A DNA stretch of 64,000 nucleotides from RBC038 sp041390625. GTDB taxonomy: Bacteria > Chloroflexota > Dehalococcoidia > UBA2979. This document shows, in pieces, positions 16,844 to 25,349 of this stretch. Each line of letters starts with the position of its first letter. The stretch's first letter is position 1. The stretch covers positions 1-64,000 of the forward strand of contig JAWKPM010000013.1 of assembly GCA_041390625.1 (NCBI GenBank), written 5' to 3'. The notes beneath the pieces are model-generated. The model saw only the letters and a program-made list of their open reading frames with translations, did not search any database and was not told the origin of the DNA. The translations under genes were made by a program, and so were the position numbers.

Positions 16844-17644
16844 CTACGTCCCCGTGAACACGGGGTCCCGACGCTCTGCCGTCGCACGCACCCCTTCGCG
16901 GAAGTCGTTCATCTGCCGGATCCAGTCCTGCTCGAACGACTCCTGCACCGTCGCCAGCCGCACCCGATCCACGAGGCCACGGCGCAGCGTCGCACGCATC
17001 GTCCGCACCGACAGCGGCGCCGACTTCGCAATCTCGCCCGCGAACTCGAATGACCGGTCGCGCAGCTGCTCGGCCGGCGCCAACGCGTCCGCGAGCCCCA
17101 CCTTCAGCGCGTCGTCGCCGTACACCCGCTCGCCGGTCATCATCATCCGCCACGCCACCTGCTGACCCACGATCGCCTGCAGCGTCTCTGTCAGCCCGAA
17201 GCCCTGGTGGAACCCGAGGCGCGCAAAGTTCGAGGTGAAGTACGCCTCTGGCGTCGCCACGCGGAAGTCCGGCGTCAGCGCGAGGCCCAGTCCTCCGCCG
17301 ATGGCCGCGCCCTGGATCGCCCCCACCACCGGCAGCGGCGCCGCGAACATCCGCAGCGCGGCCGTGTAGAGGTGCCGCCGTCCGTCCTTGTTTCCCGGTG
17401 CCGGCGGCTCCGCGTGCGGGTCGGACGGCCGTCCGAGCTGCGCGCCGGCGCAGAACGACCGCCCCTGCGCCGCCAGCACGATGACGCGCGCATCCGTCTC
17501 GTTCGCCAGCATCTCGTAGGCGTCGGCCAGCGCATCGATCAGCTCGATGCTGAAGTAGTTGTGCGGCGGCTTTTGGATCTCCACCAGCGCGATGTGCCCG
17601 TCGAGCTCGACGCCCACGTCCTCGAACTGCTGCACCGTCGTCAT
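16844..17644 (-). CDS. Enoyl-CoA hydratase/isomerase family protein
   Basis: The 266-residue crotonase-fold protein has the CoA/oxyanion motifs AAQGRSFCAGAQL and IQGAAIGGGLGLAL. At the positions where hydratases carry the two catalytic glutamates it reads FARLGFHQGFGLTETL, so the first Glu is missing. It may be an isomerase or another crotonase activity rather than a classical hydratase. The ATG at 17642-17644 matches the family N-terminus. A 9-bp GC hairpin (17675-17695) lies about 30 bp upstream in the leader. Confidence 0.85.
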   Translation of the reverse strand: MTTVQQFEDVGVELDGHIALVEIQKPPHNYFSIELIDALADAYEMLANETDARVIVLAAQGRSFCAGAQLGRPSDPHAEPPAPGNKDGRRHLYTAALRMFAAPLPVVGAIQGAAIGGGLGLALTPDFRVATPEAYFTSNFARLGFHQGFGLTETLQAIVGQQVAWRMMMTGERVYGDDALKVGLADALAPAEQLRDRSFEFAGEIAKSAPLSVRTMRATLRRGLVDRVRLATVQESFEQDWIRQMNDFREGVRATAERRDPVFTGT

Positions 17645-17835
17645 CGCCGCATCCTCCGCCCGCTCGCGCTCGCTCGAGGCCGTTCGACGGCCTCGCCGCG
17701 CCGAATCGTGCGCGCCCCCTCGAGGTCTGTCAACGCGCCGCCGCCCGCCGAGGATCTTGCGGCCATCGAGGCCGGGCGCAACGCTGCAATCCGCTCCGAG
17801 GCGCACCGTCGGAGCGCGCTGACACGGGAGGACGC

Positions 17836-18300
17836 ATGAGCCACCTTCGCTTCCGCGCTCCGAGCGCCCACATCACGTCGCCGTTCGGCCGCGACCGCTT
17901 CGGCCGCCTCGCCGAGGGCTTCGCGCGCGCCTTCGGCAGCCCCTACTTCCTCGTCGGGCAGACGGTCGTCGTCGTGGTCTGGGTCGTGCTCAACGTCGCC
18001 CACATCACCACGTTCGACCTCTACCCGTTCATCCTGCTGAACCTCGCGTTCTCCTTCCAGGCCGCCTACGCCGCCCCGCTCATCCTGCTCGCCGAGACCC
18101 GCGAGGCCGATCGCGACCACGCCCACGCCGACGCTGATGCCCGGCACCGCGAGGAGATTTCGCGGGTCACCCTCGACCTCCTCCAGCGCAACACCGACCT
18201 CACCGAGCGCGTCAACGAGCTCTCCGAGCGCATCCACGCCCTCACCGCCGAGCTCCACGACCGCTTCCTTCCGCCCGACCCAAGCGCTCCCCCGTCCTAG
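17836..18300 (+). CDS. DUF1003 membrane protein
   Basis: The 154-residue protein has two hydrophobic helices (YFLVGQTVVVVVWVVLNV and the family-typical YPFILLNLAFSFQAAYAAPLILLAE), followed by a charged coiled-coil tail with heptad-like leucines (TLDLLQRNTDLTERVNELSERIHAL). DUF1003 proteins are small membrane proteins of unknown role. It is divergent from the enoyl-CoA hydratase gene. Confidence 0.85.
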   Translation: MSHLRFRAPSAHITSPFGRDRFGRLAEGFARAFGSPYFLVGQTVVVVVWVVLNVAHITTFDLYPFILLNLAFSFQAAYAAPLILLAETREADRDHAHADADARHREEISRVTLDLLQRNTDLTERVNELSERIHALTAELHDRFLPPDPSAPPS

Positions 18301-18422
18301 GACGAGTTCTGTCGCCTAATCCCCGCCAGCAAGCACGCTCGTTGTCGAGCGCGACACCGAGGCGCTACCGTCGCCCCCGAGGACCGATCCCACCCACCCC
18401 CTGATCTCATCGAGGTGTCGTT

Positions 18423-20402
18423 ATGCCAGTCACAGGCTTCGAGCTCCGCTCCCGCGAGCCTTACGAGGACGGTCGCCCCTTCGGCGACGTCGGCCCGTAC
18501 GAGCGCATCGAGGGCCGGCTCCTCTTCGCCGTCGACCCCACCCACGAGGCGAACCGCGAGATCGTGGACCTCGACCGCGCCCCCCGCGACCCCGAGGGCC
18601 GCGTGCAGTTCGCCGCCGACGTCACCATCCTCACCCCCGCCGACCCCGCCCGCGGCAACCGCCGCATGCTGCAGGACGTCGTCAATCGAGGCGGCCGCAC
18701 CCACGTCGCCTACAACCTCGGCGTCCGCGATGCATCGAGGCCCGCCTGGGTCGACCCCGGCGACGGCTTCCTCCAGCGTCGAGGCTGGACGATGGTCTCC
18801 GTCGGATGGCAGTGGGACGTCCCTCGAGGCACCGGCCTCGTCGGTCTCGAGGCGCCGGAGGCGCTCGAGGACGGCCACCCCATCGAGGGATGGGTGATGA
18901 TCACCCACCAGCTGGGCAACCCCACCGACACCGTGCTCCTCGCCGACCGCGCCCACGAGCCCCTCGTCGCCGCCGACATCGAGCAGCCCAACGCCTCGAT
19001 GACCGTCCGCGACTACCCCGACGCACCGAGGCAGGAGATCGCCCGCGACCGCTGGCGCTTCGCCCGCGTCGAGGACCGTCGCACCGTCGCGGACCCCACC
19101 CGAGTCACACTCGAGGGCGGCTTCGAGCCCGGCCGCATCTACGAGATCGTCTACCGCACGAACCGTTCACCGATCGTCGGCGCCGGCCTGCTCGCCTTCC
19201 GCGATGCCGCCACCTTCTTCCGTCACGAGTCCAACGCCGACGGCAACCCGCTGGCCGGCCGCATCGACCACACCTTCTCGATCGGCATCTCGCAGTCCGG
19301 GCGCTTCCTGCGCACGTTCCTCTACCACGGCATGAACCGCGACGAGGCCGGGCGACAGGCCTTCGACGGCCTCCACATCCACATCGCCGGCGCCCGTCGA
19401 GGCGAGTTCAACCACCGCTACGCCCAGCCCTCCGTGCAGTACACGTACGGCTTCGGCCACCTCCCGCCCCACTCCTACGAGGACGCGACCGACCCCGTCA
19501 CCGGCGCATCGATGCCCGGCCTGCTCTCGAGGCAGCGGGCCGCCGGCGGCGTCCCGAGGATCGTCGCGACGAACTCGGCTGCCGAGTACTGGCGCGCCGA
19601 CGCCTCGATGCTCCACATCGACCCGACCGGCACCCGCGACCTCGCCGACCCGCCCGAGGCCCGTGCCTACCTGTTCTCCGCCACGCAGCACAGCGCCGGC
19701 GCCGCGCGCCTGACCGACACCCCGCCCACCGGCGGCGCTCGAGGCGCCCACTACCTCAACGTCACCCACTACGGCACGGCCCTCCGCGCCGCCCTCGTGA
19801 ACCTCGAGGCCTGGGTCGTCGACGGCGTCGAGCCGCCATCGAGCCGCGTCCCCCGCCTCGAGGACGGCAGCGCCGTTCCGCGTCAGGCCATCATCGAGGC
19901 CTTCTCGAATCTTCCCGGCGCCACGGTCCCCGTCGCCGACCGCCTGCTCTCGCTCCGCCGCCTCGACCTCGGTAACCAAGCATCCGAGGGTGTCGGCGAG
20001 TGGCCCGCCGAGGCTGGCGAGGCCTTCCCGACCTTCGTCTCGGCCGTCGACGCCGACGGCAATGAGCTCGCCGGCATCCGGCTCCCGGACGTCGAGGTCC
20101 CGCTCGCCACCCTCGCCGGCTGGAACCCCCGCAATGCCGCGTCGGGCGGCCCCGGCCAGATCCTCCCGATGATGGGCTCGACGCTCCCTTTCCCGCAGTC
20201 GAAGGCCGACCGCGAGCGCACCAACGACCCGCGAGCCTCCATCGAGGAGCGCTACCGCGACCGCGACGACTTCCTCGCGCAGGTCCGCGCCGCCGCCACA
20301 CGCCTCGCCGAGGCCCGACTCATCCTCGAGGAGGACATCGTCACCTGCGTGGACAACGCCGCCGCCCGCTGGGACCTCCTGGTAGCTACCCCCGTGGCCT
20401 AG
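18423..20402 (+). CDS. Large alpha/beta-hydrolase-domain protein
   Basis: The 659-residue protein resembles the alpha/beta hydrolase domain family of roughly 600-700-residue proteins. It has an N-terminal beta-rich part (GPYERIEGRLLFAVDP, NRRMLQDVVNRGG) and a hydrolase core with the nucleophile elbow GISQSGRFLRTFLYHG around residue 285. There is no signal peptide, so it is probably cytoplasmic. The natural substrate is unknown. Two structured repeat copies follow the gene. Confidence 0.75.
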   Translation: MPVTGFELRSREPYEDGRPFGDVGPYERIEGRLLFAVDPTHEANREIVDLDRAPRDPEGRVQFAADVTILTPADPARGNRRMLQDVVNRGGRTHVAYNLGVRDASRPAWVDPGDGFLQRRGWTMVSVGWQWDVPRGTGLVGLEAPEALEDGHPIEGWVMITHQLGNPTDTVLLADRAHEPLVAADIEQPNASMTVRDYPDAPRQEIARDRWRFARVEDRRTVADPTRVTLEGGFEPGRIYEIVYRTNRSPIVGAGLLAFRDAATFFRHESNADGNPLAGRIDHTFSIGISQSGRFLRTFLYHGMNRDEAGRQAFDGLHIHIAGARRGEFNHRYAQPSVQYTYGFGHLPPHSYEDATDPVTGASMPGLLSRQRAAGGVPRIVATNSAAEYWRADASMLHIDPTGTRDLADPPEARAYLFSATQHSAGAARLTDTPPTGGARGAHYLNVTHYGTALRAALVNLEAWVVDGVEPPSSRVPRLEDGSAVPRQAIIEAFSNLPGATVPVADRLLSLRRLDLGNQASEGVGEWPAEAGEAFPTFVSAVDADGNELAGIRLPDVEVPLATLAGWNPRNAASGGPGQILPMMGSTLPFPQSKADRERTNDPRASIEERYRDRDDFLAQVRAAATRLAEARLILEEDIVTCVDNAAARWDLLVATPVA

Positions 20403-20464
20403 CCAGCTCCGTCGCCCGACGCCACAGAGGTGCGTCCGCGGGGGCAGCGGGGCGAGCCAGCGGC

Positions 20465-20571
20465 TTGGAGGCGTTGGGGGCGCAGCCCCCACCTGAGGAG
20501 GGGCGGGCCGGCGGGTCACCGCGGCGCAGCAGTCTTCGGCTGGGCGAGGCGTCAGCCTAGGCGTCTCCCGC
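20465..20571 (+). repeat. Structured intergenic repeat, copy 6 (partly degenerate)
   Basis: Hairpin 1 is at 20475-20491 (TGGGGGC, GCA loop). The G-tracts are broken (GGGGCGGGCCGGCGGG). Hairpin 2 is poor and hairpin 3 is imperfect (GCGAGGC/GCCTAGGC). The 20403-20800 gap holds copies 6 and 7 and the SDR leader. Confidence 0.7.
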
Positions 20572-20598
20572 CGCGATCCAGACCTACCTGCGCCATCG

Positions 20599-20705
20599 AC
20601 CTCCAGAGGGGGCGTGGGGGCGAAGCCCCCACACGAGAAAGGACGGGCGGGCTGCCACCCCGGAGGGGTGACCACCACGCGGAGGCGCCAGCCTCGGCGC
20701 TCCGA
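20599..20705 (+). repeat. Structured intergenic repeat, copy 7
   Basis: Hairpin 1 is at 20614-20632 (GTGGGGGC, GAA loop). The G-tracts are reduced (GGACGGGCGGG). Hairpin 2 is at 20656-20670 (CACCCC, GGA loop). Hairpin 3 has GGAGGC/GCCTC arms. Both flanking genes point the same way. Confidence 0.85.
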
Positions 20706-20800
20706 CATCCCAGGCCCTAGGCGGCGCTGGCACCGAGGGCGTATTCTGCCCGTGTTTTCGGGCGGCCCCCACGCCCGAGCCGCGAAAGTGAGGCTCCAAC

Positions 20801-21760
20801 ATGGGTGACCGGCTCGCCGGCCGCGTGGCCATCGTCACCGGCTCGGCTCGAGGCATCGGGCGCGGCGTCGCCCTCCAGCTCGCCGCCGAAGGCGCGCACG
20901 TCGTCGTCGCCGACTTCGGTGGCGCCCTAGACGGCACCGGCGGCGACAAAGGCCCCGCTGACCAGGTCGTCGACGAGATCACGAACGCCGGCGGCACCGC
21001 CATCGCTGCCTACGGCGACGTCTCGAAGTACGCCGACTGCGAGGCCACGGCGCAGCGCGCCATCGAGGCGTTCGGCCGCATCGACATCCTCTGCCACGTC
21101 GCCGGGATCCTGCGCGACCGCATGGTCTTCAACATGACCGAGGAAGAGTGGGACGCCGTCCTCGCCGTCCACCTCAAGGGCGCCTTCAACAGCGTCCGCA
21201 CCGTCGTCCCCTCGATGCTCGAAAACCGCTACGGCCGCATCCTGCTCTTCTCCTCCGGCTCCGGCCTCGGCTCGCCCGGCCAGGCGAACTACAGCGCCGC
21301 CAAGGAGGGCATGGTCGGCTTCTCGAGGGCGCTCGCCCGCGAGCTCGGCCCCCACGGCATCGCCGTCAACGCGGTCTACCCTGGCGGCCAGACGCGCATG
21401 AGCGCCTCCGTGCCCACGAACCGCGATGCGCTGCGCCAGCGCGCCGGCATCGGCTCGAGGCCAGCCGCCCGCAACGTGCGCTACATGATGGACGAGGGCG
21501 AGCTCCCCGGGACGCCGCGCGACCCGGAGAACAACGCCCCGCCTGTCGCGTGGCTCTGCTCCGAGGCCGGTGGCGCCGTCGCCGGACAGGTCATCGGCAC
21601 CGCCGGGTGGCAGGCGTCGAGGTACCATCCCCGCAAGGTCATCCGCTCGATCACCGGCTCCCGCCGCTGGTCCATCGAGGAGCTGGGCGACATCGTGCCC
21701 AACCACCTCGTGGTCGGCATCCCCAACCCGGCCCCGTCCCAGCAACCCCGCAACGAGTAA
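20801..21760 (+). CDS. SDR-family NAD(P)-dependent dehydrogenase
   Basis: The 319-residue short-chain dehydrogenase has the cofactor motif VTGSARGIGRG, DVSKYADCE, the structural HVAGILRDRMVFNMTEEEW and the active-site YSAAK. The long C-terminal part (after GWQASRYHP) and the inserted acidic segment resemble the (3R)-hydroxyacyl-CoA dehydrogenase module of multifunctional beta-oxidation proteins. The ATG lies after GTGAGG. An acyl-CoA dehydrogenase gene follows 45 bp downstream, so the pair probably works in one acyl-CoA degradation route. Confidence 0.87.
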   Translation: MGDRLAGRVAIVTGSARGIGRGVALQLAAEGAHVVVADFGGALDGTGGDKGPADQVVDEITNAGGTAIAAYGDVSKYADCEATAQRAIEAFGRIDILCHVAGILRDRMVFNMTEEEWDAVLAVHLKGAFNSVRTVVPSMLENRYGRILLFSSGSGLGSPGQANYSAAKEGMVGFSRALARELGPHGIAVNAVYPGGQTRMSASVPTNRDALRQRAGIGSRPAARNVRYMMDEGELPGTPRDPENNAPPVAWLCSEAGGAVAGQVIGTAGWQASRYHPRKVIRSITGSRRWSIEELGDIVPNHLVVGIPNPAPSQQPRNE

Positions 21761-21805
21761 CCCCCGCGAGGTCGAACTCGCACCAGCCCCGAAGGAGAGA
21801 CATCG

Positions 21806-23002
21806 ATGGACTGGAACGACACACCGGAGCAGGCCGCCTTCCGCACCGAGGTGCGCACGCTCATCGAGTCGAAGCTCCCCGAGCGATACAAGGGCCGCGA
21901 GGGCTCTTGGGACCGCGACCGCGTCTCCGAGGACCCGGAGGCCCGCAAGGCCGCGAAGGACTGGGGTGACGCCCTCGCCGAGAAGGGCTGGTTCGCCCCG
22001 CAGTGGCCGAAGGAGTACGGCGGCGGCGGCATGTCCCCAATGGAGCAGTTCATCTTCCGCCAGGAGATGGCCATCGCCGACGCCCCGCACGTCGGTGGCC
22101 AGGGCACTAGGCAACTCGGCGCCACCCTCATCGTGCACGGCAGCGACGAACAGAAGGCCGAGCACCTGCCGAAGATCCTCAACGGCGAGGTGAACTGGCG
22201 GCAGGGCTACTCCGAGCCCGGCTCCGGCTCGGACCTCGCCTCGCTCCAGACCCGCGCGGTCCGCGACGGTGACGACTACGTGATCAACGGCCAGAAGATC
22301 TGGACCTCCGGCGCCCACTACGCCGACTGGCTCTACGTCCTCACCCGCACCGACCCCGATGCCCCCAAGCACCGAGGCATCTCGTTCCTCCTCGTCGACA
22401 AGGACACGCCCGGCATCACCGTGCGCCCCCTCGTCAACATGGCCTTCAGCCACGAGTTCAACGAGACCTTCTTCGAGGACGTGCGCGTCCCCGCGAAGAA
22501 CCGCGTCGGTGAGGAGAACCGAGGCTGGTACGTCGGCGCCACCCTCCTCGACTTCGAGCGCTCCAACATCGACGGCGCCGTCCACTCGCGCCGCCTGATC
22601 AACGAGCTCCTGGACTACCTCAAGACCGACGAGGGCCAGTCGATGTCGCGACTCGCCGAGTCCGACCCGCTCCGCCACGAGCTCGCCGAGGACTTCATCG
22701 AGACCGACGTCCAGTATCAGTTCAGCTTCCGCATCATCTCGATGCAGGCGTCCGGCCAGATCCCGAACTACGAGGCGTCCACGGCCAAGCTCTTCAACTC
22801 CGAGCTCAACCAGCGCCTCGCCCGCACCGGGACGAAGATCTTCGGCCTGCACTCGAACGTCTGGGAGGGCGAGGCCGCCCCCATGGAGGCGAAGTTCACG
22901 AGGCGGTACGTCTCGTCCGTGTCCTCGACGATCGCCGCCGGCACCTCCGAGATCCAGCGCAACATCATCGCCACCCGCGGTCTCGGCCTCCCGCGCGGCT
23001 AG
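21806..23002 (+). CDS. Acyl-CoA dehydrogenase
   Basis: This 398-residue flavoprotein is a paralogue of the protein at 1016-2263, sharing the same block order (FAPQWPKEYGGGG, GYSEPGSGSDLASLQTRAV, GQKIWTSGAH, EIQRNIIATRGLGLPRG). It lacks the 16-residue Glu/Asp insertion seen after the first helix of the other copy. GAAGGAGA precedes the ATG. It is downstream of an SDR gene, and a GC-rich hairpin terminator follows the stop. FAD-dependent acyl-CoA oxidation is expected; the chain or ring substrate is unknown. Confidence 0.92.
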   Translation: MDWNDTPEQAAFRTEVRTLIESKLPERYKGREGSWDRDRVSEDPEARKAAKDWGDALAEKGWFAPQWPKEYGGGGMSPMEQFIFRQEMAIADAPHVGGQGTRQLGATLIVHGSDEQKAEHLPKILNGEVNWRQGYSEPGSGSDLASLQTRAVRDGDDYVINGQKIWTSGAHYADWLYVLTRTDPDAPKHRGISFLLVDKDTPGITVRPLVNMAFSHEFNETFFEDVRVPAKNRVGEENRGWYVGATLLDFERSNIDGAVHSRRLINELLDYLKTDEGQSMSRLAESDPLRHELAEDFIETDVQYQFSFRIISMQASGQIPNYEASTAKLFNSELNQRLARTGTKIFGLHSNVWEGEAAPMEAKFTRRYVSSVSSTIAAGTSEIQRNIIATRGLGLPRG

Positions 23003-23031
23003 CGCTCCGACCGAGCCTCCCGAGGCACCAA

Positions 23032-23060
23032 GAAGGCCCCGCCTAACCGGCGGGGCCTTC
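23032..23060 (+). terminator. Terminator hairpin after the acyl-CoA dehydrogenase
   Basis: A perfect 12-bp inverted repeat (GAAGGCCCCGCC and its complement) with a 5-base loop starts 30 bp after the stop codon. TGCATC follows, with no T-tract. Confidence 0.7.
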
Positions 23061-23205
23061 TGCATCCCCGAACGAGCCCCTCGATGTCGGTTCGGTGCGG
23101 CGGAAGGAACGCCTCTGCGCTGAGCAGCCCACCGAGGCGAGCTCTCCCGAAGTCGGCGCCCATCCTCATCGTAGCCCACGCCGAGGCAAACTTCGCGCCG
23201 GCACC

Positions 23206-23313
23206 GTCCGAGGGGGCATGGGGGCGCAGCCCCCATTGAAGGAAGGGCGGGTGGGCGGGCAGCCCGCCCGGAGGGCGGACCACCGCGTCGAGGCGCCAGC
23301 CTCGGCGCCTCCG
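23206..23313 (+). repeat. Structured intergenic repeat, copy 8
   Basis: Hairpin 1 is at 23218-23236 (ATGGGGGC, GCA loop). The G-tract motif GGGCGGGTGGGCGGG is at 23245-23259. Hairpin 2 is at 23264-23278 (CCGCCC, GGA loop: a stem sequence different from the common CACCCC). Hairpin 3 is GAGGC/GCCTC. It lies between convergent genes. Confidence 0.9.
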
Positions 23314-23343
23314 ACGACGCACCACCCTCCGAGGAAAGAAGAA

Positions 23344-23366
23344 CCGCCGAGGCTTTGCCTCGGCGG
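23344..23366 (-). terminator. Terminator hairpin of the minus-strand SDR gene
   Basis: A perfect 10-bp inverted repeat (CCGCCGAGGC and complement) with a TTT loop sits 31 bp beyond the SDR stop. Together with the hairpin at 23032-23060 and repeat copy 8 it fills the 23003-23396 gap, which contains no gene. Confidence 0.65.
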
Positions 23367-23396
23367 CCCAGATCCGACACGTCAGAGCCGCGCCGC

Positions 23397-24206
23397 CTAG
23401 CGGAACGGCCCCTTCAGCTCGATGCCCGCCGCCTCCAGGATCGGCTTGTCGTAGACCACGCGACCCGTGTACTCCACGCCCTGCTCGCAGATCCACACCG
23501 TCGCCTGCCCCATGTCGTCGGCCGTCTCGAAGTTCAGGTCCGGGTTCTCGCGGTCGTTCGATGCCATCCGGTTCCCCGCCGTGCGCACGCCCGTGTCGGG
23601 CGACAGCACGTTCACGGAAATGTTCTCCTTCTGGTACATCGCCGCCATCCGCTGCGAGAAGTGCTCCAGCATGATCTTCTCGCCGCCGTAGAAGATGTCC
23701 CCGGCGCGCCCCTGCTGCTCTTCCGTGTACGGCCCCGGCCCGAGGGGGATCGCGCCGCGCGACGAGATGTTCACGATGTGCCCGCCGCCCGCCGCCCGCA
23801 TGTGCGGGATGACCTCGCGCATCGTCAGGATGTACGAGCGCACGTTCACCTCGAGACTCAAGTCGATGTGCCGCAGCTGCACCGTCTCGAGGTTCCCCGG
23901 CACGAAGATCGCCGCGTTGTTGATCAGGATGTCGAGGCCGCCCAGCGCATCGACCGTCTTCTGCACCGCCTCCGCGATGCTCTCCGGCGAGCGCATGTTC
24001 AGCACCACCGCCTCGGCCGTGCCGCCGGCGTCGCGAATCTCCTGCGTCACCGAGTGAATCGTCCCCGGCAGGCGCGGGTCCTGCTGCACCTCGGTGCGCG
24101 CCGCCACCGCCACCTTCGCCCCCGCGTTCGCGAGGTACTTCGCGATGTCCGCGCCGATACCCCGGCTCGCGCCGGCCACCAGCGCGACTCGTCCCTCGAG
24201 TGTCAT
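23397..24206 (-). CDS. SDR-family oxidoreductase
   Basis: The 269-residue short-chain dehydrogenase has the cofactor motif VAGASRGIGADIA, the NNAA motif (DILINNAAIF), the catalytic Ser in NISSRGAI and a YGGEK active site. The segment between Ser and Tyr (PLGPGPYTEEQQGRAGD) is longer than usual. GGAGGGGGAG precedes the ATG at an ideal distance. It stands alone behind a 16-bp palindrome. The substrate is unknown. Confidence 0.87.
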   Translation of the reverse strand: MTLEGRVALVAGASRGIGADIAKYLANAGAKVAVAARTEVQQDPRLPGTIHSVTQEIRDAGGTAEAVVLNMRSPESIAEAVQKTVDALGGLDILINNAAIFVPGNLETVQLRHIDLSLEVNVRSYILTMREVIPHMRAAGGGHIVNISSRGAIPLGPGPYTEEQQGRAGDIFYGGEKIMLEHFSQRMAAMYQKENISVNVLSPDTGVRTAGNRMASNDRENPDLNFETADDMGQATVWICEQGVEYTGRVVYDKPILEAAGIELKGPFR

Positions 24207-24220
24207 GTCTCCCCCTCCAT

Positions 24221-24236
24221 CGCTCGATATCGAGCG
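24221..24236. promoter_or_regulatory. 16-bp perfect palindrome upstream of the SDR gene
   Basis: CGCTCGATATCGAGCG is a perfect palindrome 15 bp upstream of the SDR start. The position and length fit an operator for a dimeric repressor such as a TetR- or MarR-type protein. No such regulator gene is adjacent. Confidence 0.4.
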
Positions 24237-24317
24237 CGATAGTACGCGGTCGGGCAACCGCCGTCCGAGGAAGGACCGCGTTCGAGGCGAATTCGAGTCA
24301 GAGGCCGAGACCCGGGG

Positions 24318-25349
24318 TCAGGCCTGCCGCGCCACCCATCGAGGCGTCCGCCACGGCACGAGGCACGCCAGCCCGATCAGCGAGGGCGGTACCACGTTCA
24401 CCGCGTGCACCAGGATCGCGAACCCCAGCGCCACCTCCGTCGAGACACCCGAGGCCACCAGCGGTGCGGCCGCCGCCGCGTGCACCGTCCCGATGCCGGC
24501 CGGCGCCGCCGGCACCAGCAGCGCGAGGTTCGTCGTCAACGTGACCGCGACCGCCAGCTCCAGGCTCTGCGAGGTGCCCACGGCCCCCAGCAGCACGTAG
24601 TGCAGCCACAGCGTCCCGAGCCACGAGGCCGCCGTCAGCCCCACGACCCGCATCGAGGTGCCGCGGTCCAGGCGCACCGCAGCGCCCCACTCCTCGAGCC
24701 GTTGCCCCAGCCGCGTCGTCCATCCAGGCCGTCCCGGCGCGCCGAGGCCGTGCGACCGCACCAGCGCAACCCCGGCCAGCGCCGCCCCGAGGCCGACCCC
24801 CGACGCAAGCACCACCAGCACCCGCCCGACCGCCGCCATCGAGGCCCATTCGGGCCACAGTGCCACCGCGACCGCCCCCGAGGCCGCAATCGCCCCCAGT
24901 GCCACCCCGTCGATCAACCGCTCCCCGACGAGCGCGACGACCGCCCGACGAGCCCCGCTCCCCCGCCGCACCGGCGTCGAGACGACCCGGGCGCCATCAC
25001 CCGCTCGAAGCGGGAGTAGATTGTTCATCAAGACCGAAATGTGAAAGATGCGGTACGCTTCTGTCACGCTGAGCGCACCGCTCCCCAGCAACATGCGCCA
25101 TCGAATGGTCTTGGCCAGCAGAGATGCCACGACCAGCAGGGAAGCAGCGAGCACGATCTCCGCATGAGCACTGCGCAGCACCGGAAGCACCGCCTCCGGG
25201 TCCGCCACCAGCCACAACCACCACGCGCTCAGGGCCGCAACCGGCAGCGCGAGGATGAACCGCCACCGAAGCCACGCCTGACGGAGTGGCGCATTGTCTT
25301 CCTGCTCGCCATGGCTGGCGTGCTGTTCACCGGCGCGTGGAAGGCTCAT
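24318..25349 (-). CDS. Flippase-like / lysylphosphatidylglycerol-synthase-type membrane protein
   Basis: The protein has about eight hydrophobic helices and the features of the UPF0104/LPG-synthase transmembrane family: AKTIRWRMLLGSGALSVTEAYRIFHISVLMNNLLPLRAGDGARV near the N-terminus, then GERLIDGVALG, and PAAPAGIGTVHAAAAAPLVASGVS. The only in-frame ATG is at 25349, giving 343 residues with about 20 residues before the first helix. This makes the 5' end overlap that of the divergent PAP2 gene. Family members act in lipid transport or modification; the function is not known here. Confidence 0.75.
   Translation of the reverse strand: MSLPRAGEQHASHGEQEDNAPLRQAWLRWRFILALPVAALSAWWLWLVADPEAVLPVLRSAHAEIVLAASLLVVASLLAKTIRWRMLLGSGALSVTEAYRIFHISVLMNNLLPLRAGDGARVVSTPVRRGSGARRAVVALVGERLIDGVALGAIAASGAVAVALWPEWASMAAVGRVLVVLASGVGLGAALAGVALVRSHGLGAPGRPGWTTRLGQRLEEWGAAVRLDRGTSMRVVGLTAASWLGTLWLHYVLLGAVGTSQSLELAVAVTLTTNLALLVPAAPAGIGTVHAAAAAPLVASGVSTEVALGFAILVHAVNVVPPSLIGLACLVPWRTPRWVARQA

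Noticed and set aside
20927..23380. 817-residue open frame on the minus strand
   Set aside because: It lies opposite the SDR and acyl-CoA dehydrogenase genes, is rich in Gly/Ala/Arg/Val of the kind produced by GC-rich antisense frames, and has no recognisable domain.
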